From Ahaetulla prasina (Eukaryota; Chordata; Lepidosauria; Squamata; Colubridae), in contig NC_080543.1 of the NCBI RefSeq assembly GCF_028640845.1, positions 95,717,825-95,781,824 on the forward strand: a stretch of DNA of 64,000 nt, given 5' to 3'. The translations under genes and the position numbers were made by a program. The notes beneath the pieces were generated by a model. It ran no database searches and was not told the DNA's origin. It saw only the letters and a list, made by a program, of their open reading frames with translations. Numbering within the stretch: the stretch's first letter is position 1; each line of letters opens with the position of its first letter. Below, piece by piece: positions 1 to 12,648 of the stretch.

Positions 1-2639
1 GGACGTCTTCACCCGGCCGTCGCCGTGCCCCGGAGCTGCAGGACTTCGCTGGCGTCTTCAGCGAAAGGAGGCGGACCGCTTACCCCGCACCGGCCCTCGA
101 CTGCCCGTGGACCTGCAACCCGGCGCCCGCTGCCCACGGGCGCCTGTATTCCATGTCCGAGCCGAGTTGGCGCCCTCAGGGACTTTCTGGACAAAAATCT
201 GGCCCGAGGTTCATCCGGCCTTCAAGTCCCTCTGTCGGCCCGGTCCTCTTCGTAAAAAGAAGACGGGATTTGCGCCTGTGTTGCGACTACCGCCGGCTGA
301 ACGCCATCACGGTGCGGAATCGCTACCCCTGCCGCTCATCCGGGCTGATGGACCGGCTGCGGGAGGCCTCCATCTTTACCAAGCTCGACCTCCGGGGGGC
401 CTACAACCTGGTGCGGATGCGTGAAGGGGGCGAGTGGAAGGCGGCGGTCGGCACCCGGTATGGACACTACGAGTACACGGTCATGCCGTGCGGGCTGACC
501 AACGCCCCGCCGTCTTCCAACATTTTATGAGCGATGTGTTCCGGGACATGTTGGATCGGTTCGTGGTGATCTACCTGGGCGACATCCTGGTCTACTCGGT
601 CCAGGAAAGTCACCTCCAGCACCTCCGCCTGGTCCTGCAGCGCCTGCGGAGCACCAGCTCTCGCCAAGCTGGAGAAGTGTTTTTCCTCCGGTCGTCCATT
701 GAGTTCCTCGGGCACATCCTCTCACCCGAGGATCGCCATGGACCAGCGCAAGGTGGAGGCCCTGAGCAGCTGGGAAGCCCGCGTCGGGTGAAGGATGTCC
801 AGCGGCTGCTGGGCCGCCAATTACTATCGGACCTTCATCCGGGCTTCGCCACGCTGGCGGCTCCGCTCACCCAGCTCCTTCAGAAGAAGGTCCCGTTCGG
901 TGGGGTCCCCAGGAGGAAGCCTTCACGGCTCTCAGGAAGGCTTTCGTCACGGAGCCCATCCTGCGACATCCCGACCCGCACCGGCCTTCGTGGTGGAGAC
1001 GGACGCCCAACGCCGCCTCGGAGCGGTGCTGCTACAGGCCCGGCGGATGGCGGCACTCTTTTTCCCTGCGCGTACTACTCGCGGAAGCTCAACCCTTCCG
1101 GCGCAACTATACCATCTGGGAAAAGGGTTGCTGGCTATCAAGGCGGCGTTCGGCGTGGCGGCACCACCTGGAGGGCCCGGCATCAGGTGGAGGTCGAGCG
1201 GACCATCGGAACCTCGAACATCTCACCACGGCTCGGAAGTTGAACCAGCGGCAGATCCGGTGGTCGCTGTTCTTTGCCGGTTCAACTTCCGCGTCACCTA
1301 TATCCCCAGTGGCCACAACCGGAGGCGGGCGCCCTGTCCCGTAAGCGGAGTACCTGGCGCCCAAGACCCTCTTCCTCCACGGACTGTACTGCGGCGGAAG
1401 CCTTGGCGCCGCCGGGAACGGTGGACTTACGGGCCCGGGTGCGAGGCGCAGCGCCAAGGCGCCTGGTCTCAGCAGCGGCGGCGAGGCGGGCCCCACGTCT
1501 CCGTGGACATTGGAAGGCGGCGTACTCAAGTTCCGGGCGGTTGTATGTGCCACGGGCCGCTCGGTCCCTCGTCCTGACCCAGTGCCACGACAACCCTGCG
1601 CGGGCCATTTCGGGTTTTCAAGACTCTCAACCTGGTAGCGGACCTTCTGGTGGCCCGGGTGCGGCATGATGTCCATGCCTATGTGGCGTCCTGCGTGCCG
1701 TGCCGGCAAGCCAAGGCCAGGGGGCCTCGGTCTCCTCCAGCCCTTGCCGACTCCTGACAGACCCTGGGGGCGATTTCCATGGACTTCCTGCCGGACCTGC
1801 CGCCGTCCTCGGGGTTCACCACAGTGCTGGTGGTGGTGGACATGCTCACCAAGATGGCACACTTCATCCCATGCCGCGGGCTGCCCACCGCCACCAAGAC
1901 GGCCCGTCTCTTCTTGCAGCACGTCTTCCGCCTCCACGGCCTGCGGACAGGGTGGTGTCGGACCGTGGGGTGCAGTTCACGGCCCGCTTTGGAAGAGCCT
2001 GATGGCGCATTGGAGGTGCAGGTGTGCCTGTCGTCGGCGCACCATCCGGAGACCGACGGCGACGGAGAAGATCATTGGCGTCCTGGAGCAGTACCTCCGG
2101 TGCCGTAAACCAACAGCAGGACAACTGGGCCGATTACCTGTCCCTGGCGGAGTTCGCATTCAACAACTCCCAACACACCTCCACCCAGACCACCCCGTTC
2201 CTGGCCAACTTGGGGTACCATCCGCGGCTCTTCCCTCTGGCGCCCCCGGACTCCCCGGTTCCCGAGACACAGTCCTTTCTCTCCGAGTTGCACGCGGTCC
2301 AGCAGATGGTGCGTCGGCAGCTGAATCGGGCGAAGGAGGACTACAAGCGGGTCGCCGATCGTTCCCGACGGGCAACACCCCCGCTGGTGGTCGGAGACCG
2401 CGTGTGGCTCTCCACAAAGCATCTCCCGTCCGACCGGCGGCGAAGAAACTGGACCACGGTTCATCGGTCCGTTCCCGTCGGCGGTCATCAATCCGGTGGC
2501 CTACCGATTGACCCTGCCGCGTTCCATGCGGATCCATCCCGTCTTCCATCGGTCCTTGCTGGTCCCTGAGGCCCCGCCGTCTCCCCTCCGGCGCCCGGCG
2601 CCACCCGTCGCTGTCGGCGAGGGCGGGGCGGGGGGGGAC

Positions 2640-2800
2640 GGGGGGCACAGCATACGCGACTCCCGCTGGCTGAAGGGGCGCTTCCAATACCTGGTGGCGT
2701 GGCAAGGGTACGGGACCGAGTTCACCTGGGTCAATGCCTCCGACGTCCACGCCCCGGACCTGGTGCGGGCCTTCCACGAGCAGAACCCGGCCCGACCGCA
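2640..2800 (+). pseudogene. Chromodomain at the end of the Gypsy integrase
   Basis: The frame here reads as a chromodomain: a YLVAWQGYG-type strand, then a conserved Trp and a short helix ending in FHEQNP. In chromoviral integrases this C-terminal module is thought to bind modified histones and steer insertion. It is the best preserved protein segment of the element and places it among the chromoviruses. Confidence 0.75.
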
Positions 2801-2845
2801 TCCCGATCGTCAGCCCCGGGGGAAGGGCCCTGCGGTGAGGGATAG

Positions 2846-3361
2846 TGTTGTGTCTTGCCCGCCCTCAGAGCAGCCGGGGCCTTCTTACCTGCTCCCGAAC
2901 ACTGAGGAATGTATGCCTCCCGGTCCCAGTCCTGGCTCCATGCCCACACAAACTGCAGAAGGAGAATCTCCCTGCCCCAGCCCTGACTCCATGCCCAGGC
3001 AAACGGAGCAGCTAGACCCCTCCCCCTCCTCCACAGCAGGTGAGCCTGAGGAGGGTTTATTACCAACAGCTGATTGGTGTGACCCTCGCATCAGAAGATT
3101 GGAGGGGCGGAGGCTACAGAGGGAAGGGAGGGGCAGGCCTTAATGAGTGCTGAGTCATGGAGCCACACCCCATGGCCTATATAAAGGATCTACTTTCTGG
3201 CAGTCTCTGAGTCAGGCAAAAGTCAAACTTATCTTGCTGAAGTCACTTACTGGTCTCCTGCCTGCTCTGAGGACTTTGCTAGGACTTTGGGCAGAGCTGC
3301 AGAGGCAAGCCTGATTCGGATTTCCCGGACCCAGCCGTCAGCGGAGGAGTGGGACACGACA
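2846..3361 (+). repeat. 3' LTR of the Gypsy element
   Basis: The 516-bp segment begins TGTTGTGTC and ends GACACGACA, imperfect inverted ends of the TG...CA type. A TATA-like TATATAAA lies at 3178-3185, where a U3 promoter would be. A purine-rich stretch just upstream (about 2832-2845) could be the polypurine tract. The 5' LTR and the 5' target duplication are outside the window. Confidence 0.75.
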
Positions 3362-4100
3362 AGGCCACATACCAGTACCAGTCCACAATCCGTGGGTTGG
3401 GGACCCCTGTTGTAGAGCACAGGTCAATTGTGAGAACCTATTCACAGGTACTAGTGACATGCCACAATATGCTTAAGTATAGTTTGCTGTGGCACTAAAT
3501 CTTTCAGTTGAGCCTTTGATAGTAGACTGAAATATTGAGCCACCTCAGATCATGGACTACCACATGATAATTGCCCACTCCTTGAGCTCACAGATCCTGT
3601 TGATCTGTCAAAGAACTGTGGGCTGTGAAGTAAGAAAGCAGATGTCTCAAAACAGATACAATTTACCTCCACTGAGAACATAGTGGCATGGCTATAAGTG
3701 GCTTTGAAATAGAGGGAAATGGGGTTTTCTCCTTTGTAAAGCTTGTAGAAAGCTTCCTCACGTTCTCAGCAGTGAACCTGAGAGCTTAACCAATTTTTTC
3801 TCTTCAGTCACTCACTCACTCATATCAGAAAGATGCTAGTGCTATCATTAATGCCTCTTTCTAGAGGGTGATGCTGTTTTCTCTAAAGAGAATGGTAGTC
3901 TATCCCTCCCTCTAGTTCCTCTATTTTTAGACTATAATGACCTACAGTTGAGCAGATGGTGGCTGGCAACTTAAGGCACTTCTAAATAATTTTGATTATC
4001 TAGATCTGTTCCAATGCTGTTCATTGCACAGAGATCTCTTTGGTTGCCTTGTTGGACATTCTCTTGAGGAAGCAGGACAGGGGAGTATATGTATCAGCCT
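3362..4100. other. Intergenic, nothing recognised
   Basis: AT-rich DNA between the Gypsy LTR and the first hAT element. I see no open frame, RNA gene or known repeat. Confidence 0.5.
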
Positions 4101-4407
4101 CAGAGGTGGGTTTCAGCAGGTTCTGACCAGTTCTGGAGAAATGGTAGCAGAAATTTTGAGCAGTTCGGAGAACCGGTAGTAAAAATTCTGACTGGCCCCG
4201 CCCCATCTATTCTCTGCCTCCCGAGTCCCAGCTGATCAGGAGGAAATGGGGATTTTGCAATAACCTTCCCCTGGATTGGGGAGGGAATGGAGATTTTACA
4301 GTATTCTTCCCCTGCCACGGCCACCAAGCCACGCCCACCAAGCCACGCCATGCCCACTAAGCCACACCCGCAGAACCGGTAGTAAAATTTTTTGAAACCC
4401 ATCACTG
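4101..4407. mobile_element. hAT non-autonomous element (CAGNGGTGGG family), copy 1
   Basis: A 307-bp element with ends CAGAGGTGGGTTTCA and TGAAACCCATCACTG (inverse of each other). It is flanked by 8-bp duplications ATCAGCCT (4093-4100) and ATCAGCAT (4408-4415), which differ by one base. Ends of the CAG...CTG type and 8-bp target duplications are diagnostic of hAT transposons. It carries no transposase, so it would have depended on an autonomous relative. Further copies are at 8528, 49929 and 62681. Confidence 0.85.
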
Positions 4408-4466
4408 ATCAGCATATAAGTGTAATAATAAATAAACAAAATCTTTACTAATATTCCTGCATATAT

Positions 4467-4800
4467 CAAATGCTTTTGATATCATCAATCACAATACCCT
4501 CCAAGACCATCTGAAAAAGTTGGGGGTTGGAGACATGGCGTTGTCATGGTTTTGTTCTTCCCTTGTTGTGGTTGGTATCAGTGAAGGATACTGCTTTCTC
4601 AACCAATTTCAAAGTGCTTGTTTTAATACATAAATACCTTTATAGCTTGGGTCCTGCCTCTTTAAAGGAATGATTTGCCCAGATCACCAGCCAAATCTCA
4701 ATTTATCTTCTTCTGGTCTGTTATGAATGCCATTCAGAAAGTAGGTCTGCTACAACCAACTAGGTGTGGGGCAATACCAGGTTTGTGGAATGGCCTCACT
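4467..4800 (+). repeat. LINE fragment (CR1/L2-type reverse transcriptase)
   Basis: Bases 4467-4565 translate to a piece with the AFD..NHN..L...L motif order and a SWF motif, as in the palm of CR1/L2-type LINE reverse transcriptases. The following 230 bases resemble the C-terminal part of such a protein in shifted frames. It is an old fragment whose exact family was not determined. Confidence 0.5.
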
Positions 4801-4815
4801 GCTTGGTTTTAAGTA

Positions 4816-6440
4816 ACTGATATTACTTGGTTAAAAGCACTTCAGACCGTTATATTATAAAGCATTTCAGACTGTTTTCCTAGGAGCATGTGAGTATATA
4901 AATCTGTCAGTAATTAAATTAATATGCATTGCAGCAACAAATTCCTCTAACAGCAGCACTGCTGATTGATCAAAAGAGGGGACCTTTCTAGCACTTCCTA
5001 TTTCTCCCACAGTAACAAGCTGCTATAAATATCACATATATTGTACCACACTGTTTGTTATTTACCTACTGAGCAATAACTAGATTTTGGAAAGAAAGTG
5101 CCCTTCAAACAGAAAAGGCTACGTTACAGATCTTCATCAACTATATTCCAGAAATGTATATCAAAACAAAGTATGAAAAAGCCCAAATCACTATATTGCA
5201 GCAATGCACCATGTTTCACAAGGAATATGATTCCATTTCAAAAGAAGAAACCAAGAGAAATGTGGCTGCCCCTTCACAGAAGGCAGCTTCTCAGTAAGGA
5301 TTGTAATGAAAATAAACTACACTTATGCTATTGAATGTAATACAATTACTTAAGGTTCTACCCTGACCAAGGCATAATCAGTAAATTTAGTTCAACAGCA
5401 ATCAAGAGAGTCAAAAGAAAAAATATAAAGTTGGTTTATTTGATCAAGGTCATAATAGGTATGTTGTTAACTCTGCTAACCGTTAATGGATTTTTGCTGA
5501 GCAGGACTGAATGACAAGGCTTTATTGATTTTATAGGTTAAAGATGATGTACAGGAAGAAGAGATAATGTATTGTATTTTAAGAGAAGGTGGTAAGTTAT
5601 TAAACATATCTAAGCCTGTTATTAAGGGGGGAACTCATTTCTATATACTTATATATTTCTTTTTCTCTACTATATTCTAATTGCTTTTCTTTCTTTTCAG
5701 CACTTTCTATTTTTTTCTTTATATTCTTTTATTTCTTTTTAATTTGTATTGGTGCTCATTTTTTACTGTTATGTTTAATAACATTATTAAAATGTTATTT
5801 AAAAACCCAAAGAACTCTGTTCCAGTTCCACCTTTAGTAGTAATTAAAGTTTTTATATGATTTACCCATATAAATAGCTAAAGTGAAAATAATTATTTTA
5901 GGATACTTTAATCATCCTTTGCCAGCTCATTCTAAAATAGCTATGTTCTAAATGGATACCTGCAACTTTCTGCTATTTAAACCTTACAGCTTTTGACTTA
6001 GCTACATTTTGCCTGAAGTGGTCTTTATTGTCAACATTTAGTGGTTGCATAATACATGTTTTTCTTGTAAAAGGCCTCCTGCAAAAATAGCTCCTACATA
6101 AAATAACTCCCTGTTTGTGCACATACTGTATTTTGCAGGTATAATCCTGTTGTAGTTGCATTCCAAAAGGCCAAACCAAATAGTTCAATAAGGAACATTC
6201 ATTTCTAATTCAGCCTGTTTCTATATGGGAAATATATACTGAGAGAAGTGCTTAATCCCTCAGTCGATAAAATTATTTGTTCAGTTCTGACTGGTAGAGC
6301 ACATATTTTGCTTTTGCTTTTCCTGCTGACTTTAAAAAAAAACCTTCATTCCCGGAGAATGTCTGGAGAAGTCCCTGAAATTTTCATAACAGCATTTTCT
6401 GAATTGTTTTGCCCTTGCCTCCTTCTTCCTAGAGCTGTGA
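4816..6440. other. Intergenic, nothing recognised
   Basis: AT-rich sequence with T-rich runs around 5640-5760. A 78-codon open frame at 5098-5334 has no recognisable motif and no splice or promoter context, so I do not call it a gene. Confidence 0.5.
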
Positions 6441-6442
6441 GA

Positions 6443-7008
6443 GAGGGGTGGACCCACACCTCATTGAGGACATTAATACAATTGAGCGTGTCCAGAAATA
6501 TTTTACAAGAAGAGTTCTCCACTTCTCTGATCACAACAAAATACCTTATGCCACCAGACTTGAAATCCTGGGTTTAGAAAATTTAGAACTCCGCCGCCTT
6601 CGGCATGACCTGAGTATAACTCATAAAATCATCTGCTACAATGTCCTTCCTGTCGAAGACTACTTCAGCTTCAATCACAATACACGAGCACACAATAGAT
6701 TTAAACTTAATGTGAACCGCTCCAATCTTGATTGTAGAAAATATGACTTCTGTAACAGAGTTGTTAAAGCCTGGAATGCACTACCTGACTCTGTGGTCTC
6801 TTCCCAAAATCCCCAAAGCTTTAACCAAAGACTATCTACTATTGACCTCACCCCATTCCTAAGAGGTCTGTAAGGGGCGTGCATAAGAACACCAGCGTGC
6901 CTACTGTTCCTGTCCTAATGTTCCCTTTGATTGTATCCAATTCATATGGTTATTTCATGCTTATACTTATATATACTGTTGTGTTTGATAAATAAATAAA
7001 TAAAATTA
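6443..7008 (+). mobile_element. CR1/L2-type LINE, 5'-truncated 3' end
   Basis: An open frame at 6448-6873 encodes the C-terminal region of a non-LTR reverse transcriptase (IERVQKYFTRRVL and RRLRHDL motifs). A short 3' UTR follows, with a tail of AAAT repeats ending near 7008. Severe 5' truncation and a short tandem tail are usual for CR1/L2 insertions. The same family recurs in antisense at 31893-32617. Confidence 0.75.
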
Positions 7009-7535
7009 AAGTCACACAACTGGCTTGGTGGCTAAGGCATAAGTAGAACTCAGGGTTGCCATATCAATCCCAATGTCCATTTCTGGCCTTTTCAGAAAGG
7101 AGCTTGGGAGTGTAGTTGCTAAGAAAGATGTTTTGTACATTTTTTGGCTTGGGGAAATCTCCAGTTCATTGGAAGTGAGCCTATCAAGCCTTAGTTCACG
7201 AACCAGATATTTAGTGTATATCTTTTAGATGTGAAACATCTGGCAAATTATCTTCTCTTTCATCACTGATCAAATACAATCAGTTCTCATATATCCTTGT
7301 TTTCATCATTTGCAATGCCCTGTGTAGAAAACACCTACATCTGATATAATTCATTTATGCATACTAAGCCATCTGGCAAGTGCATTTATTGATTTAACCA
7401 TAATTATAAGCCACTCCAATCCATGCAAAATCCTGGTACTGTACACTATCCATTGGGAACATTCCACACCATATTAATTCAGAAAAAGTTTTTTATTCAA
7501 AAGATCCTGACTCTTCTTTTAACACATTAATTACT
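7009..7535. other. Intergenic, nothing recognised
   Basis: Unique-looking AT-rich DNA without supported features. Confidence 0.5.
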
Positions 7536-7543
7536 TCCTAGGC

Positions 7544-7678
7544 CAGGGGTGTCAAACTCATGACAACATGTTGTCGTCACATGACATATTGCAACTTTTT
7601 TTCCCTTCACTAAAACAGGGGTAGCTGTGGCCAGCATGTGACGCATCTGGCCCGCAGGCTACGAGTTTGATAACCCGG
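7544..7678. mobile_element. hAT non-autonomous element (GTCAAACTC family)
   Basis: This 135-bp element starts CAGGGGTGTCAAACTC and ends GAGTTTGATAACCCGG. It is flanked by perfect 8-bp duplications TCCTAGGC (7536-7543 and 7679-7686). Relatives lie at 13258 and 60690. Confidence 0.85.
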
Positions 7679-7744
7679 TCCTAGGCAGTCACCTTCAATT
7701 CCTGATCTCTTTTTTTTTTTTAAATGTTATTAAAAGTATTAAAG

Positions 7745-7927
7745 CATGGGTGTTCAAACTTTTAACTTGCCTGGGGTCCACTGAGTAAAGAAGAATTGTC
7801 TCAGATTAAATATAAAGTGTACAATATATTTTAATGTATAAAAATAACAAATATACAATCTTATGAGGCCACATTACTAGTTGTCCAGGGCTGCATGAAG
7901 CTTGTGGTTGTGGGTTGCACATACCTG
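7745..7927. mobile_element. hAT-like non-autonomous element, degenerate
   Basis: It starts CATGGGTGTTCAAAC and ends GGTTGCACATACCTG, matching weathered CAG...CTG hAT ends. The flanks TATTAAAG (7737-7744) and CTTTAAAG (7928-7935) agree at 6 of 8 bases. It is older than the neighbouring copy at 7544. Confidence 0.55.
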
Positions 7928-8527
7928 CTTTAAAGAGACCATAAAATACAAAGTAATATACCAAATGGAGAGAACAAGAAAGAAACAGCGTAGGAAAAAT
8001 GAAAAAGAAAAATGCAGTGAAAAAAAATAAAAAAGAATAGGAACAAGAAGCTTCCAATTTTCTCTGCACCAAATATAAGTATGATTACAAAATTACCCCT
8101 TTCCTGATTTCTCAACTGATTCTATTCCCTAGGATATAGTATGGATATATACCCCATAGAGTGCTCTTTGCAGCTTGAACAATTGCTCATTAGCTTTCTT
8201 ATTGCTGATGTAATTGTACAATTGCTTTAGACACCACATCTGAACCAGGCCATTGTATGTCTGCACAATAGTGAAAGAAAAACTAAGATCCAATTAAGTA
8301 TATGTAAGTGATATGCTAATTACACACTATTGTCTTCTCTTAAAACAAAATTCTAAAATGATATATTGTGGAATAATTATGCACTTGTCCAATGTTCTAT
8401 TCATTCATGGTTTTGCTGCACTGTCTTCTGTAAGACTAACTTGAATTCAGCAACTGTAATATTCTCAGTAATAGATTTGTTTATTTGCATGCTGTATAAA
8501 ATTACAAATAAAATGAAGGATCTAAAT

Positions 8528-8726
8528 CGGGGTGAAATTCAAAATTTTCTCCTACTGGTTCTGTGGGCATGGCTTGATGGGCGTGGCAGGGGAAGGATAT
8601 TGCAAAATCTCTATTCCCACCCCACTCTGGGGCCAGCCAGGTGGTATTTGCCAGTTCTCTGAACTACTCAAAATTTCCGCTACCGGTTCTCCAGGACCTA
8701 TTAGAACCGGCTGGATTTCACCCCTG
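8528..8726. mobile_element. hAT non-autonomous element (CAGNGGTGGG family), copy 2
   Basis: A shorter (199-bp) member of the family at 4101, with ends CGGGGTGAAATTC and GGATTTCACCCCTG. The flanks ATCTAAAT (8520-8527) and ATCTTAAT (8727-8734) are an 8-bp target duplication with one mismatch. The first end has lost one base of the CAG. Confidence 0.75.
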
Positions 8727-8734
8727 ATCTTAAT

Positions 8735-9640
8735 TCTAAATCCTTGCATGTAAATATCTATTGTGTAAAATGCTGACCAAGGTCTTTTTGGAGTATGAGA
8801 AGATGTTGTGGGTACTCATACAGTATCAGTGCATGGGTACTTGGTTTTTTGTAACATGCTGGCTATAAGGATCCAATCCATAACAGCGGTGAATTTATCA
8901 GAATGTTTCCTATCGGTTCCTCTATTTCTTCCCGTAAAACATGACTTATTGTCTCTTTTTCTCTTTGCCTTTTTCTAGAGAGACAGATCCATGTCCAAAT
9001 ATAACATGGCTCCCAACTGTCAATAATCTCTTATCTTCCAGAAAGCTTATGAGGCCACCTGGGACCCAACTACTTTTTGAAATAATGGTAACAGTGGAAG
9101 CTGCTAACTTTATTTTTAAAAAATCAAAAATGCTTAGGGGGTAAGGAACCTAACGATGGCCATCACTCTGGAGATTTCAGATATACATTTTCTACTGAGA
9201 ATTGCTGTTACTTTATTTAAAGCAATGAATGGTATGTTGTGTACATTTTCACATGTCACTGATAATATGATAGATTGCAGACTTTTTCAGGAGAGGTAGG
9301 AATTGGGTTACATATTTTCAAAGATATGCATATCTTTCATACATATTTTCAAAGATATGCATATCCAGAAAAAAGGACTGGAAAATGACTCATTAAATCA
9401 AACAATTCACAAACAATGGCTTTACCAAGTCAAATAATTTTCATTACTGAAAGAAAAATGCATACTTTTTCACTATAAAAAATGTATTAGCTAGGCCCTA
9501 ACTATGGAACAATCTTTTACATTAAAACAAAATAACATAAAATAAATGTTTTAACCCAGTATTCATATCTTGGACTTTAGTAAATTTACTTGGACATAAG
9601 TAAATTTATCTTGGACTTTAGTAAATTTACTTGACATAAT
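8735..9640. other. Intergenic with two small local duplications
   Basis: No gene is visible. A 31-bp unit ending in AAAGATATGCATAT is repeated in tandem at about 9310-9366. Units of about 40 bp built on TTGGACTTTAGTAAATTTAC are repeated at about 9568-9640, directly before the CR1 insertion. Confidence 0.5.
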
Positions 9641-10776
9641 TTACTTGGACTTCAGTAAAGCATTTGATAAAGTAGACCATAACCTACTACTAGATAAAGT
9701 AGAAAAATGTGGGTTAGACACCACCACCACATGGATTCGTAACTGGCTGACCAAGCGTGCTCAACATGTAGTCCTCAATGGAACTACATCCACATGGAGG
9801 GAAGTATGCAGTGGAGTACCCCAAGGCTCTGTTTTAGGCCCAGTACTCTTCAACATCTTCATCAATGACTTGGACGAGGGGATAGATGGGGAACTCATCA
9901 AATTTGCAGATGACACCAAGCTGGCAGGAATAGCCAACACTCCAGAAGATAGGCTCAGGTTACAGAAGGATCTTGAAAGACTCGAACATTAGGCGCTAAC
10001 AAAATGAAATTCAACAGTGAAAAAGTAAGGTTCTAGGCAAAAAAACCCAAAATGCACAGTTACGGTATATGTGGTACCTTGCTCAATAGTAGTACCTGTG
10101 AGAGGGATCTTGGAGTCCTAGTGTACAACCATTTAGATATGAGCCAGCAGTGTGCAGCTGCTGCTAAAAAAGCCAACACAGTTCTGGGCTGCATAAACAG
10201 AGGGATAGAATCAAGATCACGTGAAATGTTAGTGCCACTTTATAATGCCTTGGTAAAGCCACACTTGGACTACTGCATTCAGTTTTGGTCGCCGCGATGT
10301 AAAAAAGTTGCTGAGACTCTAGAAAGAGTACAGAGAAGAGCAACAAAGATGATTAGGGGACTGGAGGCTAAAACATATGAAGAATGGTTGCAGGAACTGG
10401 GCATGTCTAGTTTAATAAAAAGAAGGACTAGGGGAGACATGATAGCAGTGTTCTAATATCTCAGGGGTTTGCCACAAAGAAGAGGGAGTCGGGCTGTTCT
10501 CCAAACACCTGAGGATAGAACAAGAAGCAATGGGTGGAAACTGATCAAGGAAAGAAGCAACTTAGAACTAAGGAGAAATTTCCTGACAGAACAATTAATA
10601 AGTGGAACGACTTGCCTGCATAAGTTGTGAATGCTCCAACACTGGAAATTTTTAAGAAAATGTTGGATAACCATCTGTCTGAGATAGTGTAGGGTTTCCT
10701 GCCTGGGCAAGGGGTTGGACTAGAAGGCCTCCAAGGTCCCTTCCAACTCTGTTGTTATTATTATTATTATTATTAT
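9641..10776 (+). mobile_element. CR1 LINE, 5'-truncated, frameshifted
   Basis: The first frame (9645-9992) shows reverse transcriptase motifs: [22 protein letters not shown] and FADDTKL. The catalytic Asp pair is intact. The second frame (10052-10456) carries the C-terminal region ([12 protein letters not shown]). The 3' end matches the CR1 consensus (GGTTGGACTAGA...CCAACTCTG) and is followed by an ATT-repeat tail to about 10776. Frame breaks near 9990 and 10456 disable it. Confidence 0.9.
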
Positions 10777-12646
10777 ATCTCATATCATACAAACATAGAC
10801 TTTGGATAAAGTCTGACATAATCTTAACATTTCACTTAAAGATAATGCTTTTCTATAAAACATTATTATGGGAGTTCTCTTTATCTATTATTTCTCTTTC
10901 ATCTTATCAAGTCTGTACTTATTCCTTCTCTTTCAGTTATCAGATTTTATGCCCAGCATAAGCAATAAATCTTGATTGTTGCAGAAACGTCAGCCATATT
11001 TAGGAACTTGGTTGCTGCATAAACTGACTGATGCAGCATGGCCAGATGCTTTATTGCAGACAAGGTAGAAGCCTTATAAATAGAAAAGGCATACCTATTA
11101 TAGAACACAGAATCAAAGCCAAAAGTTAAAGCTTCACAGTTTAAATTCCAGACCAGGTATGTCTAGCATGGCTGACTGGGGAATTCTGGGAACTGAAGTC
11201 CACTAGTCTTAAAAAGTTGCCAGAGTCCGACACCCCTATTCTAGGCCTTTTCCTCCAACTTTTCTGAGACCATGGTCTGAGACCATGGAAACAGGTCTTT
11301 TTCTGGCCCTAGACTGGGAACACCTGCACAGTATTTCCATTCCAATTAAGTCCAGCCAGAGAAGTGCTGATTCTCATCAACTTCAGCTCTTAAAAGAGCC
11401 TTTTATTGAAAGACAGAGCTGTTCCTGCTAATTAAAGAGAAAAGAAAGTGCAGCTGTCAGAAGTAACTCAATTCTAATGTATAAACAGCAAGCAAGCCAA
11501 TATTCATGTATTTTTCTGCAAAAATTATTGCAATCTATTTGTGACAAAGCCAGGCAATCTAGGACAGTTGAAGAATAAATTTACTCTTCCAAAACATGTT
11601 GCCTAAAATGAGAGAGTTTATTCCTAGACTGCACTAGCCAACCCAATCTGGGATGATAGGATCTATGGACCCTCAGATATGGAAGCCTGATCAACGAACA
11701 CAGTGACTTCAACAGAATGATGTCCATGTCTTTATCTTCAAAAGCAGAGATTAATTTTAAAAGGAAAATATACTGACCTACATTTCTGCAAAGAAATAAA
11801 AAAGCAAATTAAGTTTGACAATCAAATTTAAATTGACTTTACACCTTTGGGGAGATTTCTCAAAAACTAGGCCAGGTCAAAAGAAAAATGCCGCACATCT
11901 TCCAGAAATGCTACTCTTTGACTGCCAATGGGCTGCAGAGTCACTGCATTGTTTCATATCACCAAATTCTACAGATATTGATAATTCCTCAGAAATTCAG
12001 CTTTGAATCAGCTGCTTATTTAACTTCCAGGAAAGATTCCCCTAGCCTGGAAGCTCGTTATTTAAATTAAACTAAAAATAAACAACTTTAGAAAATAAAA
12101 CTATCCAAGAATATACATCTTTAAATGCGTAAATTTAAAACTGTATATCCCAGAATTGTTAAATCAAAATTTTTAAAGTGTTGTACATTGTCCCAGACAA
12201 AGTAAAAAACAAAGCAAAATAATATGCAAAGTTTCTTTCATGGAAGCTATCTTTTTGGAGATGAAACCTAAGTGCAACTACTACAGAAGTTACTGGAAAG
12301 CTCACAACAAAGGCATAAGAAATATAGGGTACAGATTCAATAAAAAAATAAAATATGTTCCACTAAAAATGAAGGTTCTCTTTTTATATGTCACGGCTAC
12401 AAGTTTTTAAACAAAACTACAATTTATGATTCTGCCATCTTTTTCAGTCACCTAAACTGCTGTTTAGCAATATGCCTTAATATAAAACTACATTTTATGA
12501 CATTTTTTAGGGAGAGGGGAATGTTCTGAGCTTTCAACCGGATGGACACAAATGCCTGGATTTCAAAAGAGAGAACACAGCACATTTTATTTATTTCTGA
12601 AATTTTGAGAACCACACGCTTGCCGGTATTCTGGGTGGCTTACAAG
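10777..12646. other. Intergenic, mostly unclassified
   Basis: No gene was recognised. Bases 11160-11245 contain GGAATTCTGGGAACTGAAGT and nearby sequence, a diverged piece of the palindromic hAT family found intact at 46049 and 46379. Confidence 0.45.
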
Positions 12647-12648
12647 TA

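Larger units (their letters stand above)
1..3361 (+). mobile_element. Ty3/Gypsy chromovirus-type LTR retrotransposon, 3' part, decayed
   Basis: This is the 3' part of an LTR retroelement, cut by the left edge of the window. Reverse transcriptase motifs lie at about 200-620, RNase H at about 960-1280, integrase at about 1500-2430 and a chromodomain at about 2640-2800, followed by the 3' LTR. That domain order, with a chromodomain after integrase, is the signature of Ty3/Gypsy chromoviruses. The reading frame changes many times between domains, and the catalytic YxDD box of the reverse transcriptase reads YLGD near 583, so this copy is inactive. The stretch is very GC- and CpG-rich compared with the AT-rich flank. 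Some of the frame breaks could be assembly indels. Confidence 0.9.
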
